A DNA stretch of 64,000 nt from Pseudomonas palleroniana (GTDB taxonomy: Bacteria > Pseudomonadota > Gammaproteobacteria > Pseudomonadales > Pseudomonadaceae). A program made the position numbers and the translations under genes. Position 1 is the stretch's first letter. Each line of letters opens with the position of its first letter. Below, piece by piece: positions 7,721 through 17,353 of the stretch. The stretch spans positions 32,003 through 96,002 of the forward strand of contig NZ_PYWX01000066.1 of the NCBI RefSeq assembly GCF_003031675.1, given 5' to 3'. The notes under the pieces were generated by a model that worked only from the letters and a program-made list of their open reading frames with translations, was not told the DNA's origin and ran no database searches.

Positions 7721-10630
7721 ATGTTGCTTGCCACATTGATCCATCGTGCCAGTTTGCCTTGCCCACAAGTGAGCCCTGACCAAGCGGCGCAATTACTCAA
7801 GCAGCATTATGGCCTTGATGGTTCCTTGCAGTCATTGGGTAGCCAACAAGACGTCAACTACAAGATCGACAGCGAGCGTGGCCGGTTTGTTCTGAAAATC
7901 AGCCGGGGCGATTACGCCGCCATTGAATTACAGGCCCAGCATGCCGCCCTCAAGGACCTGCAGGGACGCGAGCACCTACGTGTACCGAAGGTCATCCAGA
8001 GCCTCAAGGGTGACGAACTGCTGACGGTAAGCCTCGATGACCAAACCCTGCATCTGCGGCTGTTGGAGTATATCGACGGCCGGCCCCTGACCGATTTGCC
8101 GCACCTGAGCAGCGAAGTGATCCAAGGCTTCGGAGCGCTGTGCGGGCGGATGAGCCAGGCCCTGGCGGGCTTCGAACACCCGGGCCTGGAGCGTACCCTG
8201 CAGTGGGACCCGCGCCATGCACAGGAACTGATCACCCATTTGTTGACGACTCTGCAGGATCTGCCTCAGCGCGCCGCCCTGGCACAGGTGGCCCGGCAGG
8301 TCGAAGCGTACGTGAAGCCTCTGGCGCAACGGTTGCCATGGCAGGCGGTGCACATGGACATCACTGACGACAATGTCGTGTGGCAGCGCGACGCCCAGCG
8401 GCATTGGCAATGCCAGGGCGTGATTGATTTCGGTGATCTGGTGCACACATGGCGCATTGCCGACCTGTCAGTCACCTGCGCGGCGCTGCTGCACCATGCC
8501 GAAGGGGACCCTTTTGCCATTTTGCCGGCGATCCAGGCGTGCCACGCAATCACGCCGTTGCAACGCGAAGAGCTGCAAGTGCTATGGCCGTTGATCGTCG
8601 CCCGTGCGGCGGTGCTGGTACTGAGCAGCGAACAGCAGCAACGCCTGGACCCGGACAATGCCTACCTGTTGAAAAACGCCGAGCACGAGTGGGAAATATT
8701 CCATGTGGCGACATCGGTACCGTTCGAGTTGATGGAGGCCGCGATCTTCCGTTGCGTCGGTGACACGCTGCCGACGATTGCCGAGCAGGACTTCGCCCCT
8801 TTGCTGCCGGGCCTGGTAGGCCGTGAGTTTGCGTTGATCGACCTGGGCGTACTCAGCCCGCATTTCGAGGCCGGCAACTGGGAAGTGCCGGGTATCGACC
8901 AGCGGCTGCTGGATGAGGCGGCGGCGGTGCATGGGCTGGCGGCCAGCCGATATGGGCAGTACCGGTTGTCGCGCACGCGCCCCGACAGCGCCGCCGAGCC
9001 GGAAACCTTTGCCCTGCATGTGGAGCTGCATCTTCCCCATGGCAGTGTCGTACAAGCGCCTTTTGCCGGGACATTGCACGCGGGCGCTGACGGTCTAGTG
9101 TGTTTGCAGGGGGCGCCATTGAGCCTGCGTTTATGGGGCGTGAAGTCGCAGTTGACGCCTGGCTCGGCACTGGTCAAAGGGCAGGTCCTGGGGCAAGTGC
9201 AGGCGCCGCTCACGGTTCAGTTGTGCCGGGCGGAGCTTGAGCCGCCGTTGTTTTGCACGCCCTCCAGGGCGCCGGCCTGGCAGGCGCTTTGCCCCTCACC
9301 CGCAACGCTGTTGGGCCTGGCCTGTGATGCCGAGCCGGAACTGGACCCCGAAGCCCTGCTGGCGCGACGTGACGCCAGTTTCGCGCGTTCTCAGAAGCAC
9401 TATTACGTAGACCCGCCGCGCATCGAGCGGGGTTGGCGCAACCACCTGATCGACATGCAGGGCCGTTCCTACCTGGACATGCTCAACAACGTGGCGGTGC
9501 TGGGCCATGGTCACCCGCGCATGGCCGCAGTGGCGGCGCGGCAATGGTCGTTGCTCAATACCAACTCGCGCTTTCACTACGCGGCGATTGCCGAGTTTTC
9601 TGAACGTTTGCTGGCGCTGGCGCCGGATGGCATGGACCGGGTATTCCTGGTCAATAGCGGCACCGAGGCCAACGACCTGGCGATCCGCCTGGCATGGGCC
9701 TACAGCGGCGGGCGCGACATGCTCAGCGTGCTGGAGGCGTACCACGGTTGGTCGGTGGCGGCGGATGCGGTGTCCACCTCGATTGCCGACAACCCCCAGG
9801 CATTGAGCAGCCGCCCGGATTGGGTGCACCCGGTGACCGCACCGAATACCTATCGAGGTGAGTTCCGCGGGCCGGACAGCGCGCCAGATTACGTGCGAAG
9901 CGTGGAGCATAGCTTGGCGAAAATCGCCGCGAGCAAACGCCAGTTGGCGGGTTTCATTTGCGAGCCGGTGTACGGCAATGCCGGTGGCATTTCCCTGCCG
10001 CCGGGCTATTTGCAGCAGGTGTATGGCCTGGTACGTGCCCAGGGTGGTGTGTGTATCGCCGATGAGGTGCAAGTGGGCTACGGCCGCATGGGGCATTTTT
10101 TCTGGGGCTTTGAGGAGCAGGGCGTGGTGCCGGACATCATCACCATGGCCAAAGGCATGGGCAACGGCCAACCGCTGGGTGCGGTAATCACCCGACGGGA
10201 GATCGCCGAAGCGCTGGAGGCCGAGGGCTATTTCTTCTCGTCGGCAGGGGGGAGCCCGGTCAGTTGCCGTATCGGCATGGCGGTACTGGATGTGATGGAG
10301 GAAGAAAAGCTGTGGGAAAACGCCCAGGTAGTGGGAGGGCATTTCAAGGCTCGCCTGGAGGCATTGATCGACCGTCACCCATTGGTAGGGGCTGTTCACG
10401 GCTCTGGGTTCTATCTGGGATTGGAGCTGGTTCGTGATCGGCATACCTTGGAGCCCGCCACTTTCGAGACCGCGCTGTTGTGCGATCGTCTGCGCGAGCT
10501 GGGCATCTTCATGCAGCCGACCGGCGACTATCTCAACATCTTGAAGATCAAGCCGCCGATGGTCACGTCCAGGCGCAGCGTGGATTTCTTCGTCGACATG
10601 CTGTCGAAGGTGCTGGATGAGCAATTGTAG
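7721..10630 (+). CDS. three-domain phosphotransferase / M23-like / class III aminotransferase fusion
   Basis: A 969-aa multidomain protein. Residues 20-320 look like an aminoglycoside-phosphotransferase-type kinase with Brenner motif HMDITDDNV and the DFGD metal site. Residues 420-510 resemble an M23 peptidase/lipoyl-like beta domain (LPHGSVVQAPFAGTL). Residues 540-965 are a PLP class III aminotransferase with NSGTEANDLA, ADEVQVGYGR and the Schiff-base Lys in TMAKGMGNG. This architecture is known in Pseudomonas, where it is annotated simply as an aminotransferase. Agmatine deiminase follows 121 bp downstream, so a role in amine or polyamine catabolism is likely, perhaps phosphorylation of an amino-alcohol before transamination or lyase chemistry. 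An AGAGGG ribosome site precedes the ATG. Confidence 0.85.
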   Translation: MLLATLIHRASLPCPQVSPDQAAQLLKQHYGLDGSLQSLGSQQDVNYKIDSERGRFVLKISRGDYAAIELQAQHAALKDLQGREHLRVPKVIQSLKGDELLTVSLDDQTLHLRLLEYIDGRPLTDLPHLSSEVIQGFGALCGRMSQALAGFEHPGLERTLQWDPRHAQELITHLLTTLQDLPQRAALAQVARQVEAYVKPLAQRLPWQAVHMDITDDNVVWQRDAQRHWQCQGVIDFGDLVHTWRIADLSVTCAALLHHAEGDPFAILPAIQACHAITPLQREELQVLWPLIVARAAVLVLSSEQQQRLDPDNAYLLKNAEHEWEIFHVATSVPFELMEAAIFRCVGDTLPTIAEQDFAPLLPGLVGREFALIDLGVLSPHFEAGNWEVPGIDQRLLDEAAAVHGLAASRYGQYRLSRTRPDSAAEPETFALHVELHLPHGSVVQAPFAGTLHAGADGLVCLQGAPLSLRLWGVKSQLTPGSALVKGQVLGQVQAPLTVQLCRAELEPPLFCTPSRAPAWQALCPSPATLLGLACDAEPELDPEALLARRDASFARSQKHYYVDPPRIERGWRNHLIDMQGRSYLDMLNNVAVLGHGHPRMAAVAARQWSLLNTNSRFHYAAIAEFSERLLALAPDGMDRVFLVNSGTEANDLAIRLAWAYSGGRDMLSVLEAYHGWSVAADAVSTSIADNPQALSSRPDWVHPVTAPNTYRGEFRGPDSAPDYVRSVEHSLAKIAASKRQLAGFICEPVYGNAGGISLPPGYLQQVYGLVRAQGGVCIADEVQVGYGRMGHFFWGFEEQGVVPDIITMAKGMGNGQPLGAVITRREIAEALEAEGYFFSSAGGSPVSCRIGMAVLDVMEEEKLWENAQVVGGHFKARLEALIDRHPLVGAVHGSGFYLGLELVRDRHTLEPATFETALLCDRLRELGIFMQPTGDYLNILKIKPPMVTSRRSVDFFVDMLSKVLDEQL

Positions 10631-10751
10631 ATAGCCGATTTTTATCGACCAATTTATGTAATGTTTTCCTTGTATGATCTTTTGTTGCTTTTAAAGCCGA
10701 TTTTTATCCGCTATAAAGTCGGCCATTCCCCCATTCGGAGTCCTGAACGCC

Positions 10752-11858
10752 ATGACCACCCTGCACAGCACACCTCGCGCCGATGGCTTCTATATGCCCG
10801 CCGAATGGGCGCCACAGACCCAAACCTGGATGATCTGGCCCGAGCGTCCGGACAACTGGCGCCTGGGCGGCAAACCGGCGCAGGCGGCTCATGTGGCGGT
10901 GGCCAAGGCGATTGCGCGTTTTGAGCCGGTGACCGTTGCTGTTTCCGCCGGCCAGTACGAAAACGCCCGCGCACGTTTGGATGTGCCCAATATCCGTGTC
11001 GTGGAAATGTCCAGCGACGACGCCTGGGTGCGAGACACCGGCCCGACTTTTGTCATCAACAACAGCGGTGAGGTGCGTGGGGTTAACTGGGACTTCAACG
11101 CCTGGGGCGGTTTTGACGGAGGGTTGTATGCGCCGTGGAACCGTGACTCGCAGGTGGGCGGCAAGATCCTGGAGATTGAGCGCGCATCGCGTTACCGCAC
11201 CGAAGGGTTCGTGCTGGAAGGCGGTTCTATCCATGTCGACGGCGAAGGCACGCTGATCACCACCGAAGAATGCCTGCTGAACCGTAATCGCAACCCGCAT
11301 CTGGATCGCGCGGCCATCGAGTCCGTGCTGAGCGCCAATCTGGCTGTGGATAAGATCATCTGGCTGCCGGACGGTCTGTTCAACGACGAAACCGACGGCC
11401 ATGTGGATAACTTCTGCTGCTACGTACGCCCAGGCGAAGTGCTGCTGGCCTGGACCGACGACCCGCAAGACCCGAACTATGCGCGCTGCCACGCGGCCAT
11501 GGATGTGCTGCAAAGTAGCACTGACGCACAGGGACGCTCGTTCATCGTGCACAAAATGCCGATCCCGGGGCCGCTGTTCGCCACCGAGGAAGAGTGCGCA
11601 GGCGTGGACCCGGTGGATGGCAGCCAGGAGCGTAACCCGAGCGTTCGGTTGGCCGGTTCCTATGTCAACTTCCTGATCGTCAACGGCGGCATCATCGCGC
11701 CGAGCTTTGACGATCCGATGGACGGCCAGGCCAGGACTATCCTGCAGCACCTGTTCCCGCAGCACGAAGTGGTGATGGTGCCGGGCCGTGAACTGTTACT
11801 GGGTGGCGGTAATATCCATTGCCTGACCCAACAACAGCCCGCCCCGCACAAAAACTGA
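10752..11858 (+). CDS. aguA: agmatine deiminase
   Basis: A 368-aa member of the guanidino-modifying pentein family. It shows the conserved segments DDAWVRDTGPTFVINN near residue 90, TDGHVDNFCCYVRPGE near 215 (catalytic Asp and His) and the C-terminal catalytic Cys in LLLGGGNIHCLTQQQP. It hydrolyses agmatine to N-carbamoylputrescine and ammonia, the step toward putrescine from arginine. The partner amidohydrolase AguB is not adjacent. A GAG(T) ribosome site precedes the ATG, and a rho-independent terminator follows at 11,920. Confidence 0.96.
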   Translation: MTTLHSTPRADGFYMPAEWAPQTQTWMIWPERPDNWRLGGKPAQAAHVAVAKAIARFEPVTVAVSAGQYENARARLDVPNIRVVEMSSDDAWVRDTGPTFVINNSGEVRGVNWDFNAWGGFDGGLYAPWNRDSQVGGKILEIERASRYRTEGFVLEGGSIHVDGEGTLITTEECLLNRNRNPHLDRAAIESVLSANLAVDKIIWLPDGLFNDETDGHVDNFCCYVRPGEVLLAWTDDPQDPNYARCHAAMDVLQSSTDAQGRSFIVHKMPIPGPLFATEEECAGVDPVDGSQERNPSVRLAGSYVNFLIVNGGIIAPSFDDPMDGQARTILQHLFPQHEVVMVPGRELLLGGGNIHCLTQQQPAPHKN

Positions 11859-11919
11859 GTGCAGTTGTAACAGCGCTTGCAGCAGCGCTGCGCGCTACCT
11901 CTTTAGAGCGCCCATAGCA

Positions 11920-11953
11920 AGCCCGCGGCCCAGCAAGGTCGCGGGCTTTTTTA
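11920..11953 (+). terminator. rho-independent terminator after aguA
   Basis: AGCCCGCG (11,920-11,927) pairs with CGCGGGCT (11,940-11,947) across a 12-nt loop, followed by a run of seven T (11,947-11,953). Confidence 0.85.
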
Positions 11954-12093
11954 TGCTCTAAAGCCTGCTAACACGGGACTTTGGCATAGCTCTTGTATCG
12001 GTGTTGTCACCGTGATCAAGGTTTGATGACTGCGCAGTTCTGTCATAAACCTTGAGTAAGTTAGCCGCTCACGCAGTAGGAGAGAGCGCTGAA

Positions 12094-12306
12094 ATGAATG
12101 CCGATATCAACCTGATCTACACGCGCCCGTTCCACCCGACGCGGGTCAACGGTGATGCGATCCACGCATTGGCGCTGTGGTTGAAGGCAAATGGTCCGCG
12201 ACCAGCCAGGCGGGCAGACCTGCGCAGCGTGGTGATGCAGCGCTATCCGGTGGGGTTGTTCAGTGACGATGAAGTGCAAGCATTGTGTGAGTTATTGAAG
12301 AACTGA
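12094..12306 (+). CDS. small conserved-type hypothetical protein, 70 aa
   Basis: A 70-aa protein starting MNADINLIYTRPFHP, preceded by AGGAGAGAG with good spacing. There is no signal peptide or membrane segment. The C terminus (YPVGLFSDDEVQALCELLK) is predicted helical. It stands alone between two strong terminators with its own upstream region. I do not recognise the family; the ribosome site and GC-rich codon use support it as real. Confidence 0.6.
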   Translation: MNADINLIYTRPFHPTRVNGDAIHALALWLKANGPRPARRADLRSVVMQRYPVGLFSDDEVQALCELLKN

Positions 12307-12479
12307 AGAGCGCCACGCGCAACTGCCGGTTTGCGCATACCCATCCACGGTGGGCGCAGTAGGACGCTGCTTAGAATTATTTCGCCTAAATACAGACGAT
12401 TCACGAAATTGACACATAGTTCAACGGGCGCATAGGATTGCGCCCAACGCCTGTGGCTAACCGCCATGACTTACTCCAA

Positions 12480-12528
12480 TAAAAAAAGGCCCGCGGCAGT
12501 TCAGTCGTCCGCGGGCCTTCTTTTTTCC
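12480..12528. terminator. bidirectional terminator
   Basis: AAGGCCCGCGG (12,486-12,496) pairs with CCGCGGGCCTT (12,509-12,519). An A-run precedes the stem and a T-run follows it, so it can stop transcription from both directions ahead of the OprD gene. Confidence 0.8.
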
Positions 12529-12608
12529 GGAAAAAGCCGACACCAGAAAAGCAACACGGAGCCTGGTGTCACAGCGCGTACTCAACCAGTAATAAGGAAT
12601 ATAAGAAT

Positions 12609-13895
12609 ATGTTGAAGCAACGGATGAGTCTGATTGCTCTGGGGATTTTGAGCGCATCGACAGCCATGGCAAACGACCAGGAGCAATCCAAGGGTTTTGT
12701 TGACGACAGCCACCTGAACATTGCTGCCCGTAACGCCTACATCAGCCGCGACTACAAAAACGGCAAGCAAGACAAAGCCGAATGGGGCCAAGGCTTCATC
12801 GGCAAGTTCGAGTCCGGTTTCACCCAAGGCACCGTCGGTGTGGGTGTGGACGTGATCGGCCAGTACGCCATTCGCCTGGACGGTGGCAAAGGCCGTAGCG
12901 GCGCTGGCGGTATCGACTTCTTCAAACAAGGCGACAGCGGCGAAGCCGCCAACGACCTGGCCAAGGGTGGCGCAGCCGTCAAGGCGCGCATCTCCAATAC
13001 CGTGATCAAATACGGTCAGCAGATGCCAGCCGTACCGGTCCTGGAGTACGACAACTCCCGTCTGTTGTCGGAAACCTTTGAAGGCACCTCGATCGTTTCC
13101 AAAGAGATCGCCGGCCTGCAACTGGACGCCGGTCACTTCACCAAGGAAGCGCGCAAGAGCGCCGAAGGCAGCGACAGTGGCCGCCTGAAAAGCATCGATT
13201 ACATCGGTGGTAGCTACAAATTCACCGAAAGCCTGTCGGCTGCACTGTATGCCTCCAACATGCAGGACGTGCTGAAGAAGCAATACGTCAACGTCAACTA
13301 CGTGCTGGCCCTGCCAGAGAAACAGTCCCTGACGTTTGACTTCAACGGCTACAAAACCAAGCTGGACCGCAGCTTCGCCCTGGAAAACCAAGGTGATGCG
13401 GACGCTCGCGACAACAAGATCTGGAGCCTGGGCGCTACCTGGGCTGTCGGCCCGCACAGCTTCACCGTCGCTCACCAGCGTAGCACCGGCGACACCGGCT
13501 ACCTGTACGGCGGCTACCGCAACGCCGGCGGCATCGGCGACGGTGGCAACACCATCCTGCTGGCCAACTCCTACTGGTCTGACTTCAACGGCAAGGACGA
13601 GCGTTCCTGGCAGGTTGGCTACGGCATCGACTTCGCCACCTTCGGCGTACCGGGCCTGACCTACAACGTTGCCTACGTACGCGGTACCAACATCGACGAC
13701 GGTAGCAACCGTGGCGACGGCACCGAGCGTGAAATCTGGAACCAGTTCAAGTACGTCGTACAGAGCGGCCCAGCCAAAGACCTGAGCCTGCGTGCGCGTG
13801 CGTCCTGGTTGCGCGTCTCCAACAACGCCAGCAACTACAACGTAGGCGGTAACGAAATCCGTCTGTTCGCCGACTACCCGATCAACGTTTTCTGA
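12609..13895 (+). CDS. OprD-family outer-membrane porin
   Basis: A 428-aa protein with a classical signal peptide (MLKQRMSLIALGILSASTAMA). The mature part shows the OprD signature DDSHLNIAARNAYISRDYKN, a gly/asp-rich alternating beta pattern throughout, and the C-terminal aromatic residue (YPINVF) needed for beta-barrel assembly. OprD-family channels take up specific small substrates such as basic amino acids, dipeptides or carboxylates; which one cannot be read from sequence. It is bounded by terminators on both sides, so it is probably monocistronic. A convergent AraC regulator follows. Confidence 0.92.
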   Translation: MLKQRMSLIALGILSASTAMANDQEQSKGFVDDSHLNIAARNAYISRDYKNGKQDKAEWGQGFIGKFESGFTQGTVGVGVDVIGQYAIRLDGGKGRSGAGGIDFFKQGDSGEAANDLAKGGAAVKARISNTVIKYGQQMPAVPVLEYDNSRLLSETFEGTSIVSKEIAGLQLDAGHFTKEARKSAEGSDSGRLKSIDYIGGSYKFTESLSAALYASNMQDVLKKQYVNVNYVLALPEKQSLTFDFNGYKTKLDRSFALENQGDADARDNKIWSLGATWAVGPHSFTVAHQRSTGDTGYLYGGYRNAGGIGDGGNTILLANSYWSDFNGKDERSWQVGYGIDFATFGVPGLTYNVAYVRGTNIDDGSNRGDGTEREIWNQFKYVVQSGPAKDLSLRARASWLRVSNNASNYNVGGNEIRLFADYPINVF

Positions 13896-13927
13896 TTGAT
13901 CGCAAGTCGCGCCTGATCCCAGGCGAT

Positions 13928-13957
13928 AAAAACCCCGACTGGTTCGGGGTTTTTTTA
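13928..13957 (+). terminator. terminator after OprD porin
   Basis: The stem AAAAACCCCGA with TTCGGGGTTTTT is followed by T residues (13,928-13,957), just after the porin stop and at the tail of the convergent AraC gene. Confidence 0.85.
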
Positions 13958-13968
13958 TGTGCAGGCGA

Positions 13969-14865
13969 TCACTTATCGGGTGCGTGTCGGGCGTGGTCAT
14001 CCCGAGGCGAACGCCCGAAAAAAGCCTTATAGGCCCGGCTGAACGCTGCCTCGGACTCATAGCCCACCGCAAACCCAACCTCGCCGATGCGACCTCCCTG
14101 CCGAGAAAGCATGGTTTTTGCCAAGGTCAGCCGCCACTCATTCTGATAGCGCAACGGTGAGCGCCCGACCAACGTACTGAACCGCTCGCAGAAATTGGAA
14201 CGCGACATGCCGGCAACTTCCGCCAGCGCATCAATGCGCCACTGCTGGCCGGGCGTTGCGTGGATAGCCCGCAGCGCCCGGGCGATGCGCGCATCCGATA
14301 ACCCGCCGAGCCATCCCGACGCACCACCCTGTTGAACCCAGGTGCGCAGGATGCGAATTACCACCAGATCGATCAGGCGCGAAATCATCAACGCACCGCC
14401 GGGCTGCGTGTCATGGGCTTCGAGCAACATGAAATGCAGAATACCTTCGGCCCAGGCCGCCGCTTCGGTTTGTCGGATGTGGATCAACTGCGGCAGGGCA
14501 AACAGCATCGCCTGGAAACTGCTTGCATCGAACCAGAATCGGCAGACCACCACCGTGGCCGGCCCACTGCATGCCGTAATCCTGATACCTGTGGGGTCGT
14601 GAGGGAGTAGCAGGACATCGCCCTGTTCCAGCATCACCGGTGCTTGACCACCGCTCTCCAGTTGCAACCCGCCTTGCTGGACTACGCAGATATGCGCGCT
14701 CTTTTCATCAAGCTTGAGCGGCTGCCCGATGGTCAGCTCAGAGGCATAAACGCGGTCGCCCGTCAGACGAATCTGCGCCAGTACCTGAGACAGAAGGTCG
14801 CCCTTGGCCAGGCCCTCCAACTGCATTTCCGGATGAATGATCAAATGTTCGAGGGGATTGGTCAT
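13969..14865 (-). CDS. AraC-family regulator with N-terminal cupin
   Basis: A 298-aa protein. The N-terminal half is a cupin sensor (GGQAPVMLEQGDVLLLPHDPTG near residues 70-90) of the type annotated as AraC-binding/cupin_6. The C-terminal half carries two helix-turn-helix motifs (ALAEVAGMSRSNFCERF and GEVGFAVGYESEAAFSRAYKAFFG). It probably controls the divergent membrane-protein gene at 14,954; the effector is unknown. Confidence 0.88.
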   Translation of the reverse strand: MTNPLEHLIIHPEMQLEGLAKGDLLSQVLAQIRLTGDRVYASELTIGQPLKLDEKSAHICVVQQGGLQLESGGQAPVMLEQGDVLLLPHDPTGIRITACSGPATVVVCRFWFDASSFQAMLFALPQLIHIRQTEAAAWAEGILHFMLLEAHDTQPGGALMISRLIDLVVIRILRTWVQQGGASGWLGGLSDARIARALRAIHATPGQQWRIDALAEVAGMSRSNFCERFSTLVGRSPLRYQNEWRLTLAKTMLSRQGGRIGEVGFAVGYESEAAFSRAYKAFFGRSPRDDHARHAPDK

Positions 14866-14953
14866 GTCTGCACGGCCACGCCTTCAATAAGCTGATTCCC
14901 GGATCATAACGCGCCGAGGCGATCTGGATGAGCGTTTCCAGCGCAGGTCGTTT

Positions 14954-15472
14954 ATGCACATCTTCCAATCACACGGGAAACGCAAAATGTTCGGAATCTC
15001 CACCCTCGGCTGGATCCACACCCTCGGCAGCCTGCCCGCCATTCCACTGGCGGCCTACATGTTCATCCGCTGCGGGCGCATCGTTCCCCGCTCAACACCG
15101 GGCAGGTTCTATCTGGCATCGATGCTGATCGTTGCCTTCAGCGTGTTCCTGGTCGCCAAACAACCGGTCAGCAACCTCATTGGCGTCATCACGATTGCCT
15201 TGCTCGTGGCCGGTTATGGCGTTGCGCACCTGGCCTGGCTGGGCCGTGCGCGGATTTATCTGGAAACCATCTTCCTGAGCCTGACGGCGTTTTTCCTGAT
15301 GGTGCCGACGGTGTCCGAGACATTGCGTCGGGTGCCTGATGGTCATCCTTTTGTTACCGATTTGAAATCGCCGGTGCTGATTGGTGCGCAAGCGGGGATA
15401 GCGCTGGTGCTTGTTATCGGCGTTACTGTGCAGATGATCTACTTGCGCAGGAGAGGGGGGCGGGTTGCTTGA
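14954..15472 (+). CDS. small multi-pass membrane protein
   Basis: A 172-aa hydrophobic protein with about five predicted transmembrane segments, for example FYLASMLIVAFSVFLVAK and LIGVITIALLVAGYGVAHLAW, ending in a basic tail (YLRRRGGRVA). I do not recognise a precise family; it resembles small DoxX/DUF2306-like membrane proteins. The start may be ATG 14,954 or ATG 14,987. It is divergent from the AraC gene, its likely regulator. A run of 12 G follows at 15,499-15,510. Confidence 0.6.
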   Translation: MHIFQSHGKRKMFGISTLGWIHTLGSLPAIPLAAYMFIRCGRIVPRSTPGRFYLASMLIVAFSVFLVAKQPVSNLIGVITIALLVAGYGVAHLAWLGRARIYLETIFLSLTAFFLMVPTVSETLRRVPDGHPFVTDLKSPVLIGAQAGIALVLVIGVTVQMIYLRRRGGRVA

Positions 15473-15640
15473 TTGTCTGTCGAGTATGAGTCGTGTGTGG
15501 GGGGGGGGGGTGGGCCTTGCGCAGAAAATAGGCAGGAATCCACCGGAAGCAGCCGTTTTCAACCAGTCGCCGGAACAATACGGCTGCTTCACCCAACCTC
15601 TTCTCGTATCATCAGCGCCTTCGCATCTGGAACGAACTGT

Positions 15641-16609
15641 GTGAAATCGCTAACTGGAAAAACTCCGGCTGCCCCTGATGGGACGAAGTGGGACGTAGGC
15701 GAGGCTGTCAATCAGCTCTCGTGGGACGACTTGCGCATCATCAAGACGCTCAGTGATTGCGGCAATCGTTCGGCTACAGCCAAGAAGCTTGGCATCAACG
15801 TATCCACCGTTTCGCGCCGAGTTGCTCAAGTCGAGCGAACACTCGGCATCGCGCTGTTCGATCACCGCAAATCCGGGTATCTGCTCACCGCCGAGGGCGC
15901 TGAATTGCGAGCACTTGCCGAGCGAGTGGAGTTGGATATCGTCAGCGTCACGCGGCGTGTTTCACGTTCAGGCCAGGGCCCTCTGGGCAAACTTCGAATT
16001 ACCACCAGCGACTCGCTGCTGCTGTACTTCTTCACCCCCATCATCGCGGATTTCAAAGCCCTGAACGAGGGCATCACCATCGAGGTGCTGGTGGGCAATG
16101 AAACCCTCAGCCTCGCCCGGGATGAATCGGATATCGCGATTCGAGCGACCAGAAAACCTGCGGAAAGCCTGGTGGGACGCAAGCTGGCGAATATTGCCTG
16201 GGCACCTTACTGCTGCGCCAAACAGGTGACTGCCGCGCCCCTTTTCGAAGAGGGCCAGGCATGGGTGTCATACTCAGCAGCGCTCTTCGGTTTGAAGGCG
16301 ACAAGCTATGTCGAAAACCGAGTCGCTGCTGAGCGCATCGCGTACCGCACCGATTCAGTTGCAGCAGCAAGCGCTGCAATTGCGGCGGGTCTGGGGTTTG
16401 GATTCCTTCCCTGCATGTTGGGCGACATAACTCCAGGGTTGGTACGCGCCGGCCCGGTGGTGCCAGAGCTTCAGGATGAGTTGTGGTTGCTGACTCACCA
16501 GGACATTCGAAAATCGTGGCGAGTCAAAGCATTCATGACCTTCTGCGCCGCTGCCGTGGCCAGTCAAAAGCCCTTGGTCGAGGGGCAGTTGATACTCCCG
16601 GTCGTCTAG
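15641..16609 (+). CDS. LysR-family transcriptional regulator
   Basis: The winged helix begins with QLSWDDLRIIKTLSDCGNRSATAKKLGINVSTVSRRV, followed by a periplasmic-binding-like effector domain (LGKLRITTSDSLLLYF, DIAIRATRKPAESLVGRKL). I start it at GTG 15,641, giving 322 aa, the usual family length. The open frame extends back to 15,473, but that stretch runs through a 12-G tract and is not LysR-like. It is convergent with a RidA-family gene and near an isochorismatase-like gene, which it may control. Confidence 0.82.
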   Translation: MKSLTGKTPAAPDGTKWDVGEAVNQLSWDDLRIIKTLSDCGNRSATAKKLGINVSTVSRRVAQVERTLGIALFDHRKSGYLLTAEGAELRALAERVELDIVSVTRRVSRSGQGPLGKLRITTSDSLLLYFFTPIIADFKALNEGITIEVLVGNETLSLARDESDIAIRATRKPAESLVGRKLANIAWAPYCCAKQVTAAPLFEEGQAWVSYSAALFGLKATSYVENRVAAERIAYRTDSVAAASAAIAAGLGFGFLPCMLGDITPGLVRAGPVVPELQDELWLLTHQDIRKSWRVKAFMTFCAAAVASQKPLVEGQLILPVV

Positions 16610-16629
16610 ATCGAAACCGGGAGTGCAAC

Positions 16630-17091
16630 TCAGATGTCTCGGGCGCCAATCACGGCTTTGCACACGATCTCAATCAACTGCTGGCGCTGGGCAAGTCTCG
16701 ACACCCCAATGATATTGCTCGCGCACTGCGGCCGCTCAGTGCCATAGGCCGCCTTGCGCACTTTGCCGACCACGGCAAACGCAGCGTCCATATCCAGCAC
16801 ATAAAGGGTTTCCTCGACAACATCTTGCAGAGTGGCGCCATACAAGGCGAGCAGCTTCGAAATGTTGTCATAAGAGACCCGCATCTGCTCTCCCATCGAA
16901 GAGAAATCACTGGGCTTACCGTCGGCGTTCAGCGGCGCCGGGGCTACCTGGTTACCTTCCTCGTCATGGTTGAATTGACCTGATACGTAGATCTCGTTTC
17001 CCACCCGCCGTGCCTGCGGATAGCCATATGCCTCCTCCCAGGAAACGCCCCAGTAGGCGGTCTGCTTGTTGAACGGTTGTGACGCTGCCAT
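16630..17091 (-). CDS. RidA/YjgF-family protein
   Basis: A 153-aa protein with the RidA core: GNEIYVSGQFNHDEEGN, MGEQMRVSYDNISKLLALYGA, and the final RPQCASNIIGVSRLAQRQQLIEI where the usual binding-site Arg is replaced by Cys-Ala in the RPxxxxxxG region. RidA proteins remove reactive enamine/imine intermediates; this longer variant may have a different substrate. The start is ATG 17,091 with AGGAGA 6-8 nt upstream. The neighbouring isochorismatase-type hydrolase suggests a common amide/imine detoxification or catabolic role. Confidence 0.82.
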   Translation of the reverse strand: MAASQPFNKQTAYWGVSWEEAYGYPQARRVGNEIYVSGQFNHDEEGNQVAPAPLNADGKPSDFSSMGEQMRVSYDNISKLLALYGATLQDVVEETLYVLDMDAAFAVVGKVRKAAYGTERPQCASNIIGVSRLAQRQQLIEIVCKAVIGARDI

Positions 17092-17353
17092 TGCATTCTC
17101 CTGCACATGACGGATCGGCTTGATCCGAATGGGTGGGCGAATGCTAACAGCGCGATCGCGTGGGTGATGGCGCATAAATGAGCCAATACAGGCGCAAAAG
17201 TGCGCCACCAGGAAGCGTCTTGATTGGTTATCTTTTGCTCGCCCTCAAGCCATGACGCTGAGGAGTGCGCTCATGGCTACGGTGATGCCTGCAAGGTGCG
17301 GGACCCGAGACGTGTGCGATAGAACTTCATCCAAGCCGAAAGGAAAACAAAAA

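Noticed and set aside
13928..13957. Possible riboswitch or attenuator near OprD
   Set aside because: A simple terminator stem with T-run after the stop codon explains it.
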